DNA of 64,000 bases, from positions 1 to 64,000 of the forward strand of contig NZ_VSKS01000008.1 of assembly GCF_008312835.1 (NCBI RefSeq). Direction: 5' to 3'. Position numbers and translations under genes: made by a program. Every line of letters starts with the position of its first letter. The stretch's first letter is position 1. Under the pieces are notes generated by a model that was not told where the DNA came from, searched no databases, and saw nothing but the letters and a program-made list of their open reading frames with translations. The stretch comes from Streptomyces marokkonensis (GTDB lineage Bacteria; Actinomycetota; Actinomycetes; Streptomycetales; Streptomycetaceae). Below are positions 47,412 to 55,289 of this stretch, piece by piece.

Positions 47412-47538
47412 GTCAACCTCTCGGAAAGTGTCTTCCCGAGGGCATGTTTTGCCCTCTCACGAGTTAAACCTAGGCACCGCGAGAACGGCTTGGAGTGTTC
47501 GGTCTCCGGTTCGACAGCTTGGTGCCACCGGGACAGGA

Positions 47539-47574
47539 CATCCCGCCCACTGCGCTCGGGCAGGGGGCGGGATG
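47539..47574 (-). terminator. Terminator hairpin after the biosynthetic gene string
   Basis: CATCCCGCCC (47539-47548) pairs perfectly with GGGCGGGATG (47565-47574) around a 16-nt loop, 50 bp after the stop of the last exporter gene and before the regulator gene. Confidence 0.7.
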
Positions 47575-47624
47575 AGGGCACAACCGGTCATCCGTTCCGT
47601 GGCCGGACGACCGGAGTCATGAGG

Positions 47625-48467
47625 TCACATGACGCGGAACGACCGCTTCGAGATCGGCGCGCACACGCACACCAGGGCCAGGCAGACCGCGACGGTGGTG
47701 ACCAGTTCCATCACGGTGACGTTCCCGGCCACCATGCTCCGCACGGCGTCGTTGGCGTACGAGATGGGGTTGCCCTGGGCGATGACGCGGAGCCCGGTGG
47801 GCATCGACTCCGGCGGCACGAAGGCGTTGGAGGCGAACAGCAGCGGGAAGGTGAGCAGCGTGGTGATCATGCGCAGCACGTCCCCGTTGCGCAGCAGCGC
47901 GGCCATCATGATGAAGATCCAGCTCATGGACCAGCCGACGAGCAGGCTCATCAGGATCGCGCCCAGCACGCCGAGGATCCCGCCGGGGGGCGCGAACCCG
48001 AAGATGAGCGCGGCCAGGACGGCGACGGCGATCAGCTGGTAGAGCGAACGCGCCGCGTCGGCGAAGCTGCGCGCCAGCAGCACGCTGAACCTGTTGATGG
48101 GCAGGGTGTGGAAGCGGGTGATGACCTCGTTGCGCAGGTCGTTGATGAGACCGTTGCCCGCCTGCGCGCCCGCGGCGACCGCGGTGATGATCATGATGGC
48201 CGGGGCGAGGCCGTCGATGTACGCCATGTCCTTCGACATCCCGGGCGCCTCGCCCAGCACCTTCAGCACGCCGGCGAACATCAGCAGCATGACGAGGGGC
48301 TCGACGAACGTGACGATGATGACGCCCGCGTTCATGTAGGGCCGCAGCGAACGGCCGGTGAGGGCGACGGTCTGCGTGAACAGTCCGCTGGTGCCCCACT
48401 GGGAGGCCGCGCCGTCCCGCCTGGGCGGTGTCCGCCGGGGGCTCGCCTCGGCTTCGACGACCGTCAT
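47625..48467 (-). CDS. DrrB-type ABC-2 exporter permease
   Basis: This 280-residue protein starts at ATG 48467 behind GAAGGAG. It has about six helices and DrrB-like segments (NGLINDLRNEVITRFHTLPI and QGNPISYANDAVRSM). It pairs with the ATPase encoded 37 bp upstream and ends the leftward biosynthetic string, so it is a probable product exporter. Confidence 0.92.
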   Translation of the reverse strand: MTVVEAEASPRRTPPRRDGAASQWGTSGLFTQTVALTGRSLRPYMNAGVIIVTFVEPLVMLLMFAGVLKVLGEAPGMSKDMAYIDGLAPAIMIITAVAAGAQAGNGLINDLRNEVITRFHTLPINRFSVLLARSFADAARSLYQLIAVAVLAALIFGFAPPGGILGVLGAILMSLLVGWSMSWIFIMMAALLRNGDVLRMITTLLTFPLLFASNAFVPPESMPTGLRVIAQGNPISYANDAVRSMVAGNVTVMELVTTVAVCLALVCVCAPISKRSFRVM

Positions 48468-48504
48468 CTCTGTACTCCTTCTGCGGTGGGGTGGGTCGGG
48501 ACGG

Positions 48505-49518
48505 TCACGCGGGCACCGGCGTTCCGGCGGGCTCGCGGGTGAGCCTCAGATAGACGTCGTCCAGGGTGGGTTCGGAGAATCCGAGTTCGGCTATGTCGGT
48601 GTGCGCCTCGTTCAGGATGCGCACCACGGCCGCCAGGTCCGCGGATGCGGCCACGGGGACGCCGAGGGCGGCCGAGGAGTCCTGCGCGGAGGTGGCCCGG
48701 AAGCCCGCGCCCTCCAGGGCGCGCAGCGCGGCCGGCACCTCCGACTCCGCCGCCAGCGTGACGGTCACCATGCGCTGGCCGACGGCCGCCTTGAGCTCGG
48801 CGGGCGTTCCCTCCGCCACCACGGACCCCTTGGAGAGCAGGGTGATCCGCTCGCAGAGCCGGTCGGCCTCCTCCAGGTACTGGGTGGTGAGCAGCACCGA
48901 CACGCCGTCCTTGGCGAGCCGTTCGATGACCTCCCACACGGCGATGCGGGAGGTGGGGTCGAGGCCGGTCGTCGGCTCGTCGAGGAAGATGACCTGCGGG
49001 GAGCCGACGAGGCTCGCGCCGATGTCCAGCCGCCTGCGCATGCCGCCCGAGTACTGGGAGGCCGGCCGCTTGGCCGCCTGGGTCAGGTCGAACAGCTCGA
49101 GCAGTTCGTCCGCGCGGGCGAGGGCCTGGCGCCTGCTGGCACCGAGCAGGCGCGCGATCAGGGTCAGGTTCTCGCGTCCGGAGAGCTGCTCGTCCACGGA
49201 GGCGAACTGCCCGGTCAGGCCGATGCGCCGGCGGACCTGCTGGGCGTCGGCGGACACGTCGAGGCCGCCGATCCGGGCGGTGCCGGTGGTCGGCTCCAGC
49301 AGCGTGGAGAAGATGTGGACCAGGGTGGTCTTTCCGGCGCCGTTGTGCCCGAGCAAGCCGTGGATCGACCCCTCGGGAACCGCGACGCTCACACCGTTCA
49401 GCGCGGTGACGTCACCGAACGACTTCGTTACGTCGATTGCCTCAATCATGGGATTGGCCACGTGCTGGGCCTCCGTTGCTCTCTCCGGCGGCCCGGTCGC
49501 AGGCCATGGTTCGGACAT
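48505..49518 (-). CDS. DrrA-type ABC exporter ATPase
   Basis: This protein of about 337 residues starts at ATG 49518; an internal ATG at 49449 is a possible alternative. It has Walker A GHNGAGKT (57-64), YSGGMRRRLDIGASL signature, Walker B VIFLDEPTTGLDP, and the DrrA-type TTQYLEEADRL. The C-terminal extension ends SEPTLDDVYLRLTRE. It is most similar in design to the ATPase at 10941 but belongs to the biosynthetic string. Confidence 0.93.
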   Translation of the reverse strand: MSEPWPATGPPERATEAQHVANPMIEAIDVTKSFGDVTALNGVSVAVPEGSIHGLLGHNGAGKTTLVHIFSTLLEPTTGTARIGGLDVSADAQQVRRRIGLTGQFASVDEQLSGRENLTLIARLLGASRRQALARADELLELFDLTQAAKRPASQYSGGMRRRLDIGASLVGSPQVIFLDEPTTGLDPTSRIAVWEVIERLAKDGVSVLLTTQYLEEADRLCERITLLSKGSVVAEGTPAELKAAVGQRMVTVTLAAESEVPAALRALEGAGFRATSAQDSSAALGVPVAASADLAAVVRILNEAHTDIAELGFSEPTLDDVYLRLTREPAGTPVPA

Positions 49519-49564
49519 GTTCGGGGAATTTCCTCAACCGCTGCCTCGTGATGCTAGGGCGGTA

Positions 49565-50104
49565 TCAGAACGGAGACGGGGCGCCTGCAGGTTGTTGAAA
49601 TGCGGCGGCCGGTGAACTGTCCTGTTCGGCGATACGGGCGATACGCGGCCGCGCCATGCGCAGGTAATCCGCGGTGGCGAGGGCCATGGACAGATCGAGC
49701 CGGGCGGCGTTGAAGAACAGCGTGTCCCGGCGGAGCAGGTCCTCCTCGACGACGAGTTCGAGGTCGGGGTGGAAGGAGAAGGGAATGATGGATCCGCTGA
49801 CCGAACCGGCGAGCCGCTCCGCGGTCTCCCGGTCGGCGAATCCCGCCTTGCGCCCGCCGGCGCACGCGGCGACCCGGGCCAGGTCCACACGGCGGTCGCC
49901 GGGTACGACGGCCAGCACGTAGCGGCAGGTCCGCTTGGTCGGCCGCACCGCGACCACCAGGCTCTTGGCACTGTGTGCGAGAGCGTGCCCGCGCAGGGCG
50001 CTGGCCGCCTCGGTGCGGCCCTCGGGGGCGTGCTCGATCAGCCGGTAGTCGGCGCCGTGGTGGTCGGCGAGCGCGCGCAGCCGCAGGTAGGTCTCCCCCG
50101 GCAT
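49565..50104 (-). CDS. YbaK/EbsC-family aminoacyl-tRNA deacylase-like protein
   Basis: This 179-residue protein starts at ATG 50104, overlapping the ketoreductase stop by one base. Family features are YRLIEHAPEGRTEAASALRG, AKSLVVAVRP, VLAVVPGDRRVDL and a C-terminal IPFSFHPDLELVVEEDLL. YbaK/ProX enzymes hydrolyse mischarged tRNAs; a copy in a PKS string is unusual. It might hydrolyse a wrong acyl or aminoacyl ester or thioester, but that is inference. Confidence 0.82.
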   Translation of the reverse strand: MPGETYLRLRALADHHGADYRLIEHAPEGRTEAASALRGHALAHSAKSLVVAVRPTKRTCRYVLAVVPGDRRVDLARVAACAGGRKAGFADRETAERLAGSVSGSIIPFSFHPDLELVVEEDLLRRDTLFFNAARLDLSMALATADYLRMARPRIARIAEQDSSPAAAFQQPAGAPSPF

Positions 50105-50850
50105 CAGACCGTCAGGCCGCCGTCGATCTGGAGGACCGAACCGGTGATGTAGGCGGCCCGGTCGCTCGCCAGGTAGGCGACGAGGTCGGCGACCTCCTCG
50201 GCCTGGCCGAAGCGCCGCAGCGGAATGCTCTTCGCGGCGTCCTTCTTGACCTTTTCCGCAAGCTCGGCCGTCATATCGGTCTCGATGAATCCGGGCGCCA
50301 CCACATTGGCCCGGATGTTGTACCGGCCCACCTCTTTGGCGAGCGCCTTGGAGAAACCGATGATGCCCGCCTTGGATGCGGAGTAGTTCGACTGGGTGGC
50401 ATTTCCGTAGACGCCGGCGATGGAGGAAATATTGATGATGGTCCCGGATTTGCGCTTCATCATTTCGAATATCACGGCACGGCACACGTGGTAGACGCCG
50501 TCGAGATTGGTGTCCAGGACCTGGTGCCAGTCCTCGTCGGACATGAGGAGCAGCGGGTTGTCGCGGGTGATGCCGGCCGAGCTCACCGCCACGTCGATGG
50601 GGCCCAGTTCGGACTCCGTGCGGGCCACCCAGTCCCGGACCGACGCGGCGTCGGTCACGTCGGCGCGCACGGCCAGGGCCCGGTGGCCGAGTTCGGCCGC
50701 CTCCTTCTCCAGCTCGAGCGCGGCCTGCTCGTTGGACTGGTAGCAGAAGGAGACGTCGTGTCCCTCCGCCGCGAGCCGCAGCACCACGGCCCGGCCTATG
50801 CCGCGCGATCCGCCGCTCACCAGGGCGACCGGCGCTGTGTTCTCCGTCAT
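50104..50850 (-). CDS. 3-oxoacyl-ACP reductase of the type II PKS
   Basis: This 248-residue FabG-type short-chain reductase has NADPH motif SGGSRGIGRAVV (about 13-24), NISSIAG with the catalytic Ser, and YSASKAG with Tyr and Lys. PGFIETDMTAEL is the usual FabG substrate-loop region. It reduces the beta-keto group of each growing ACP-bound chain. Located directly after two dehydratase genes, it supplies the hydroxyl group they remove. Confidence 0.94.
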   Translation of the reverse strand: MTENTAPVALVSGGSRGIGRAVVLRLAAEGHDVSFCYQSNEQAALELEKEAAELGHRALAVRADVTDAASVRDWVARTESELGPIDVAVSSAGITRDNPLLLMSDEDWHQVLDTNLDGVYHVCRAVIFEMMKRKSGTIINISSIAGVYGNATQSNYSASKAGIIGFSKALAKEVGRYNIRANVVAPGFIETDMTAELAEKVKKDAAKSIPLRRFGQAEEVADLVAYLASDRAAYITGSVLQIDGGLTV

Positions 50851-50877
50851 GACACTCCGTAGGTTGTCGGGGGCGGT

Positions 50878-51348
50878 TCAGGAAGGGGGCGGCGCGAGCG
50901 CCTCGCCCGGGCGGAAGGCCATGGTGATCCCGCCCACGGTCAGGAGCGGTTCACCGCCGACGGTGCTCCCGCCCTCGAAGATCATCGTGTCGTCGACGGC
51001 CCGTTGCAGGCGGGCGTGGTGCTCCACGGTGTCGCCGGGGAAGGCGCGCCGGTGGAACTCGATGCCGCTCATCGAGCCGAACAGCATCACCTGCCCGTCG
51101 GCGGTGTCCCCGGCCAGGTGCTTGGCCAGGATGCCGGCGGTCTGGGTCCAGGACTCGATCAGCAGGAAGTCCGGGTAGGCGAGCTCGTCCGGCGTCGGCC
51201 GCGGGCCGAGCCGGGCGTACCAGGGCTCGTTGAGGGTGACGGCCTTGACCGCCCGTATGTGGTCCTCCCCCGCGTCGAGCACGCGGTCGACCAGCAGCAT
51301 GGGGTAGCGGTGCGGCAGGGTGGCCCGCACCTGCGCGGCCGTCAGCAC
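50878..51348 (-). CDS. FabZ-like hydroxyacyl-ACP dehydratase, subunit 2
   Basis: This 156-residue hotdog protein starts at GTG 51348, overlapping the preceding dehydratase by 7 bp. It has the FabZ active-site helix LPHRYPMLLVDRVL (His) and LLIESWTQTAGIL (Glu). It dehydrates beta-hydroxyacyl-ACP. Two hotdog genes in tandem probably encode a heterodimer, as reported for polyene-type II PKS systems (e.g. ishigamide-type). Confidence 0.88.
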   Translation of the reverse strand: MLTAAQVRATLPHRYPMLLVDRVLDAGEDHIRAVKAVTLNEPWYARLGPRPTPDELAYPDFLLIESWTQTAGILAKHLAGDTADGQVMLFGSMSGIEFHRRAFPGDTVEHHARLQRAVDDTMIFEGGSTVGGEPLLTVGGITMAFRPGEALAPPPS

Positions 51349-51743
51349 GTCGTCGCCCCCGGCCCGTAGCGCAGGCGGACCGAGGCCGTCCTGCCGCGCG
51401 CGGTGGCGACCTTGGCGGCACAGCGCCAGCCCTCCGCGCGCGGCGACCAGGTCACCTCGATGGACAGTTCGTCGCCGGGATGGACGGCGGCGGTGAAGCG
51501 GGTGGACTCCACGGCCACCAGCCGCAGCCCGTCGGTCAGGGGCGGCCGGGCCGACTCGGCGGCGCGGCGCACGCACTCCATCACGCAGACACCGGGGAAG
51601 ATCGGGAAGTCCGGGTAGTGACCCGCGAAGACCGGCTCGTGCTCGGTGACCGCGACCGTGAAGCCGGCCGTCCAGGCGCCGGACCCCTCGTCGTGGACGG
51701 GCTCGCCCACCGGCCGCGCGACGGCCAGGACGGGACTGGTCAC
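51342..51743 (-). CDS. FabZ-like hydroxyacyl-ACP dehydratase, subunit 1
   Basis: This 133-residue hotdog protein starts at GTG 51743, in a GTGA overlap with the ACP stop. It has FAGHYPDFPIFPGVCVMECVRRAA, carrying the FabZ/FabA-type His and Glu positions, so it may be catalytic. The pairing with the next gene suggests a heterodimeric dehydratase that creates the conjugated double bonds of the polyene. Confidence 0.87.
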   Translation of the reverse strand: MTSPVLAVARPVGEPVHDEGSGAWTAGFTVAVTEHEPVFAGHYPDFPIFPGVCVMECVRRAAESARPPLTDGLRLVAVESTRFTAAVHPGDELSIEVTWSPRAEGWRCAAKVATARGRTASVRLRYGPGATTC

Positions 51744-52003
51744 GGACGCTCCACCAGCTTGCCGCGGACCGTCTCGTAGGCGCTGTCCAGCGTGCGGACG
51801 GTGCTCATCTCCGACTCGGTGAACTTGATGCCGTAGGTGCGCTCCAGCACGACGACCACTTCCAGGGCCATCAGGGAGTCGACGCCCAGGGTGTGGACGA
51901 AGTCGGTGTCGTCACCGACGTCGGCCACGTCCGCGTCGATGGTCTCGGCGAGCAGGTGCCGCAGGTGTTCCCGGTCGAGTCCGGCGACCGCGTCGATCGG
52001 CAT
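51740..52003 (-). CDS. Acyl carrier protein (second)
   Basis: This 87-residue ACP starts at ATG 52003 behind AAAGGAAG. The phosphopantetheine attachment Ser is in GVDSLMALEVV (S43). Its sequence differs from the other ACP at 56654, so the two probably serve different steps or partners. It lies between the degenerate KS genes and the dehydratases. Confidence 0.93.
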   Translation of the reverse strand: MPIDAVAGLDREHLRHLLAETIDADVADVGDDTDFVHTLGVDSLMALEVVVVLERTYGIKFTESEMSTVRTLDSAYETVRGKLVERP

Positions 52004-52041
52004 GTCTGACTTCCTTTGCTGCGAGAAGGGGTGAGGTGGCG

Positions 52042-53154
52042 TCAGTGCGCCGTGAGGCGCAGCGCGGCGCAGGCCACGACGCCGTTGTCGTCCACCGAGG
52101 AGACGAGGACGACGGCGTCCGGGGGTGTCCCGGGCTGCTCGGCGGCGGCCAGCAGCGCACCGATCTGGAAGGCCGCGGAGGCGGCCGCGGTGTCGCCCAC
52201 CGGCGTCATCGACGGCGCACGGCCGAGGACGTCCTCGCCGAAGCGCGCGGTGAGCACCTCGCGTTCCCGTTCGCCGACGGAGCCCGCCGGGCCGGAGGTG
52301 GAGACGGCCCACACGTCCCGGGCGTCCACGCCGGCGCGCCGCAGGACGCCGTCCACGCATCCGGTGAGGGCGTCGCCCGGGTCGTCGAGGTACACCCGCG
52401 ACTGCACGGCCAGCACCTCGGCCAGGGCACGGTCCCGGGCGTCCGGTACGTCGCCCGACTCCAGCAGGAACATGGCGCATCCCTCGCCGAGGGTGGCGTC
52501 CGCGCCGTCCTCGCCGCGCCGGTGGTGGTCCAGCCAGGCGCGGGCGTCGGAGAACTCCTCGGCGGCGCCGGACAGCACCGCCCGCGCGCGGCCGGAGGCG
52601 AGCAGCCCGGCGGCGTAGCTCAGCGCGGACAGCCCGGCGACGCGGCCGCCCGCGATGGTGGTGTTCGGGCCCTTGAGGCTGTGCCGGATGGCGCACTGGC
52701 CGGCCGCGCAGTTCATCACCGCGTTCGGCATCAGCGACGGGTCGACGTAGAAGGGCTTGTCGCCCTCCAGGGAGGCGCGGGTGAAGTCCATCATGCTCTG
52801 CGCGCTGCCGGTGGTGGTGCCCAGCACCAGGGCGGTCTCCTCGTCGGAGGCCGTGCGCCGGTCACCGGAGTCGTCCAGCAGGTCGCGGACCGCGGTGACG
52901 GCCAGTCCGGTCACCCGGTCCATGGAGCGGGTGCCCTTCTTGCCCAGGACCTCGCGCAGTTCGAAGCCGGGGATCAGGCAGGCGTGGCTGTCGGGGGCCG
53001 CCCACTGCCCGCGGTCCAGCGGGGAGCGGGTGTCCTGTCCGGCCAGCACGCCGGCCACGAACCTGTCCTTGCCGATGCCGTACGGCGACACCGCGGACCA
53101 CGCGGTGATCACCGGCCGGGTCGCGGTCACCGGCGCGCTCGCCGAAAGGGTCAT
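52042..53154 (-). CDS. Degenerate ketosynthase (chain-length-factor-like), second
   Basis: This 370-residue thiolase-fold protein starts at ATG 53154 (GTG 53160 is also in frame). It aligns with ketosynthases but carries Arg at the active-site Cys position (SLKGPNTTIAGGRVAG, about residue 171) and lacks the HGTGT and GHT histidine motifs, so it cannot condense. It shares the unusual LGKKGxRxxDRxT segment with the neighbouring degenerate protein. Probably it pairs with one of the two intact ketosynthases and sets chain length. Confidence 0.85.
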   Translation of the reverse strand: MTLSASAPVTATRPVITAWSAVSPYGIGKDRFVAGVLAGQDTRSPLDRGQWAAPDSHACLIPGFELREVLGKKGTRSMDRVTGLAVTAVRDLLDDSGDRRTASDEETALVLGTTTGSAQSMMDFTRASLEGDKPFYVDPSLMPNAVMNCAAGQCAIRHSLKGPNTTIAGGRVAGLSALSYAAGLLASGRARAVLSGAAEEFSDARAWLDHHRRGEDGADATLGEGCAMFLLESGDVPDARDRALAEVLAVQSRVYLDDPGDALTGCVDGVLRRAGVDARDVWAVSTSGPAGSVGEREREVLTARFGEDVLGRAPSMTPVGDTAAASAAFQIGALLAAAEQPGTPPDAVVLVSSVDDNGVVACAALRLTAH

Positions 53155-53211
53155 GGTCACATTCCGTTCTGCTCGGTGGTGCTCGGTGTCCTCGATGTCC
53201 GGTGGGGCCGC

Positions 53212-54153
53212 TCAGACCGCGGCCGGCTGGACCGCCGGCACCGGCGGGCGCAGCACCAGCGTGGCGACGCCGTCGTCGGAGTCGGTGCCCGCCACCAGCC
53301 ACATCGGGCCGTCGGCGCCCGCGTCGAGGGCGCCGATCGCCGCCGCGCACTGCACGACGCCGAGCGCACCGGACAACTCGCCCCACACCGCGGCGAGGTC
53401 GTGCACGGGCAGCCCCTGGGACAGCGCCGGGGCGGCGGCCGCGGGCGCGTACCAGGCGGCCGGCTCGGACTCGACCTCGGCGAGTTCGCCGATGGTGCCC
53501 GCCACGTCCAGGCCCCTGGTGTGCGCGCCGATCACGGCCCGCACGGTGGCACCGCGGGCCTCGGCGGCCTGGGCGTGCTCGAGCACGACGGCCGCGGCGC
53601 CGTCCACGAGCGGTCCGCCGACCAGGCCGCGGGCGATCTCGTTGTCCGGCTCGACGCCCACCACGACGACGTGGTCGGCGCGGCCGGAGCGCAGCAGGGC
53701 GGCGCCCCAGCGGATCGCGTCGAGCCCGGAGGCGGGCCCGTTGCACAGCATCAGGTTGGGGCCCTTGAGCCCCCACCTGATGGCGATCTCGGAGGCGATG
53801 ATGTTGCTGGAGGCGTTCGGGGTGTCCATGGGGCTGACGCCGTGGGTGCCCTCGTCGGCGATGGTCCTGACCACGCGGCAGACGGTGTCGACGTTGCCCA
53901 GGTTGGAGCTGACCAGCACCGCGGTGCGGGTGCCGTCGACGGTGAGCACGCCGTCGGCCAGCAGTCCGGCGTCGGTCAGCACGCGCTGCGCGGCGCACAG
54001 TCCGAGCTGGGTGGCGCGGTCCTTGTAGCGCAGGCCCTTCTTGCCGAGGACGGCGGCCGGTTCGACGGCGTCCCCGGGGCGGCTCGCGGTGGCCAGGGCG
54101 GCGGCGGAGTCGGCTCCCGGCAGGGCGACGCCGACTCCCGTGACGGTCATCAT
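53212..54153 (-). CDS. Degenerate ketosynthase (chain-length-factor-like), first
   Basis: This short 313-residue KS-fold protein has three in-frame ATGs (54156, 54153, 54150) behind GGAGGG. The Cys position is Pro (LKGPNLMLCNGPASG, P140), and the His motifs are missing; the C-terminal part is shorter than normal. LGKKGLRYKDRAT matches its neighbour. It overlaps the end of the intact ketosynthase by a few bases, suggesting that these two are a pair. Confidence 0.85.
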   Translation of the reverse strand: MMTVTGVGVALPGADSAAALATASRPGDAVEPAAVLGKKGLRYKDRATQLGLCAAQRVLTDAGLLADGVLTVDGTRTAVLVSSNLGNVDTVCRVVRTIADEGTHGVSPMDTPNASSNIIASEIAIRWGLKGPNLMLCNGPASGLDAIRWGAALLRSGRADHVVVVGVEPDNEIARGLVGGPLVDGAAAVVLEHAQAAEARGATVRAVIGAHTRGLDVAGTIGELAEVESEPAAWYAPAAAAPALSQGLPVHDLAAVWGELSGALGVVQCAAAIGALDAGADGPMWLVAGTDSDDGVATLVLRPPVPAVQPAAV

Positions 54154-55289
54154 CATGATCCCTCCACAATGGCTACGGCGTTGACGCCGCCGAACCCGAA
54201 TCCGTGCACCTGCGCCAGCGCCACCTCGTGCTTCTCCTCGCGGGCGCGGACCAGGCGCAGGCCGGCCGCCTCCTCGATGGGCTCGTCGAGGTTGACCAGC
54301 GGCGGCACCTTGCCGGTGGCCATGGTCTGCAGGGTCGTGACGAGGCTCATCAGGCCCGCGGAGCCGCTGGTGTGACCGGTCATCGGCTTGATGCCGGTGA
54401 GCACCGGGCGGCCGGCGGCCTCCTGGAAGACCTCGCCGTAGGCGGTGATCTCCACCAGGTCGTTGAGCGGGGTGCCGGTGCCGTGCAGCATCACCATGTC
54501 GATGTCCTCGGGGCGGGTGCCGGCCAGTCGGTGCGCCTGCCGCATCGCCTCGGCGACCTGCGCCGGGTCGGGCGCGGTGGGGTGCTTGGCGTCGCAGGTC
54601 ATGCCGACGCCGCGGAGCCTGCCCCACAGCCGGCCGCCGGGCCACTTGACGTGCTCGCCGCGCAGCACCACGGCCGCCGCGCCGTCGCCGAGGATGGTGC
54701 CCCGGCGGTTGACGTCCAGGGTGCGCAGCGCGGTCGGCGGGTTGGGCTGCACCCGGTCGGCCAGTCCGTGCATGGACTCGGTGATCGAGTCCACGCCCGC
54801 CACGATGACGGTGTCCGCCTCGCCCAGCGCCAGCAGGTCCGCGCCGAGCGCGAGCGTGTAGAGGGAGGCGGAGCAGGCGTTGGAGACGGTGAGGGTGTCG
54901 GCGGTGCCGAACCGTTCCCGCAGGGCGGTGCCGAAGTGCAGCCGGTCGACGCCGAACGGCGCTCCGTCGCGCCACCACAGCTCGGCGGACCGCAGCTCGC
55001 GCAGTCCGGTGCCGACGAGCACCGGGACGCCGGACAGGTCGTCGCCGAGGCCCGCGTCCGCGGCGGCCTGGGCGACGGCGTCCAGCAGGAACCCGGTGGC
55101 GCGCAGGGTGCGGTCGGTTCCCTCCGGCCGGTCGTCGATCTCGAACAGCTGCTTGCCGTTGTAGAGGCCGCTGTCGAATCCGCGCATCGGGCCGAGGGCG
55201 CCGCGTCCGGCGCAGAGGCCGGCGAAGATCTCGTCGGCGTCCCGGCCGACGCTCGCGACGGCGCCGACGCCGATGATGGGCACTCTCAT
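54153..55289 (-). CDS. Beta-ketoacyl synthase (intact), second
   Basis: This 378-residue KS starts at ATG 55289, in a 4-bp overlap with the preceding KS stop. It keeps the full triad: Cys139 (TVSNACSAS), His269 (MLHGTGT), Lys301 and His306 (KPMTGHTSG), so it should be a condensing enzyme. GMTCDAKH is shared in pattern with the other intact KS (GMNCDAYH) and is common in highly reducing type II systems. Confidence 0.92.
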   Translation of the reverse strand: MRVPIIGVGAVASVGRDADEIFAGLCAGRGALGPMRGFDSGLYNGKQLFEIDDRPEGTDRTLRATGFLLDAVAQAAADAGLGDDLSGVPVLVGTGLRELRSAELWWRDGAPFGVDRLHFGTALRERFGTADTLTVSNACSASLYTLALGADLLALGEADTVIVAGVDSITESMHGLADRVQPNPPTALRTLDVNRRGTILGDGAAAVVLRGEHVKWPGGRLWGRLRGVGMTCDAKHPTAPDPAQVAEAMRQAHRLAGTRPEDIDMVMLHGTGTPLNDLVEITAYGEVFQEAAGRPVLTGIKPMTGHTSGSAGLMSLVTTLQTMATGKVPPLVNLDEPIEEAAGLRLVRAREEKHEVALAQVHGFGFGGVNAVAIVEGS

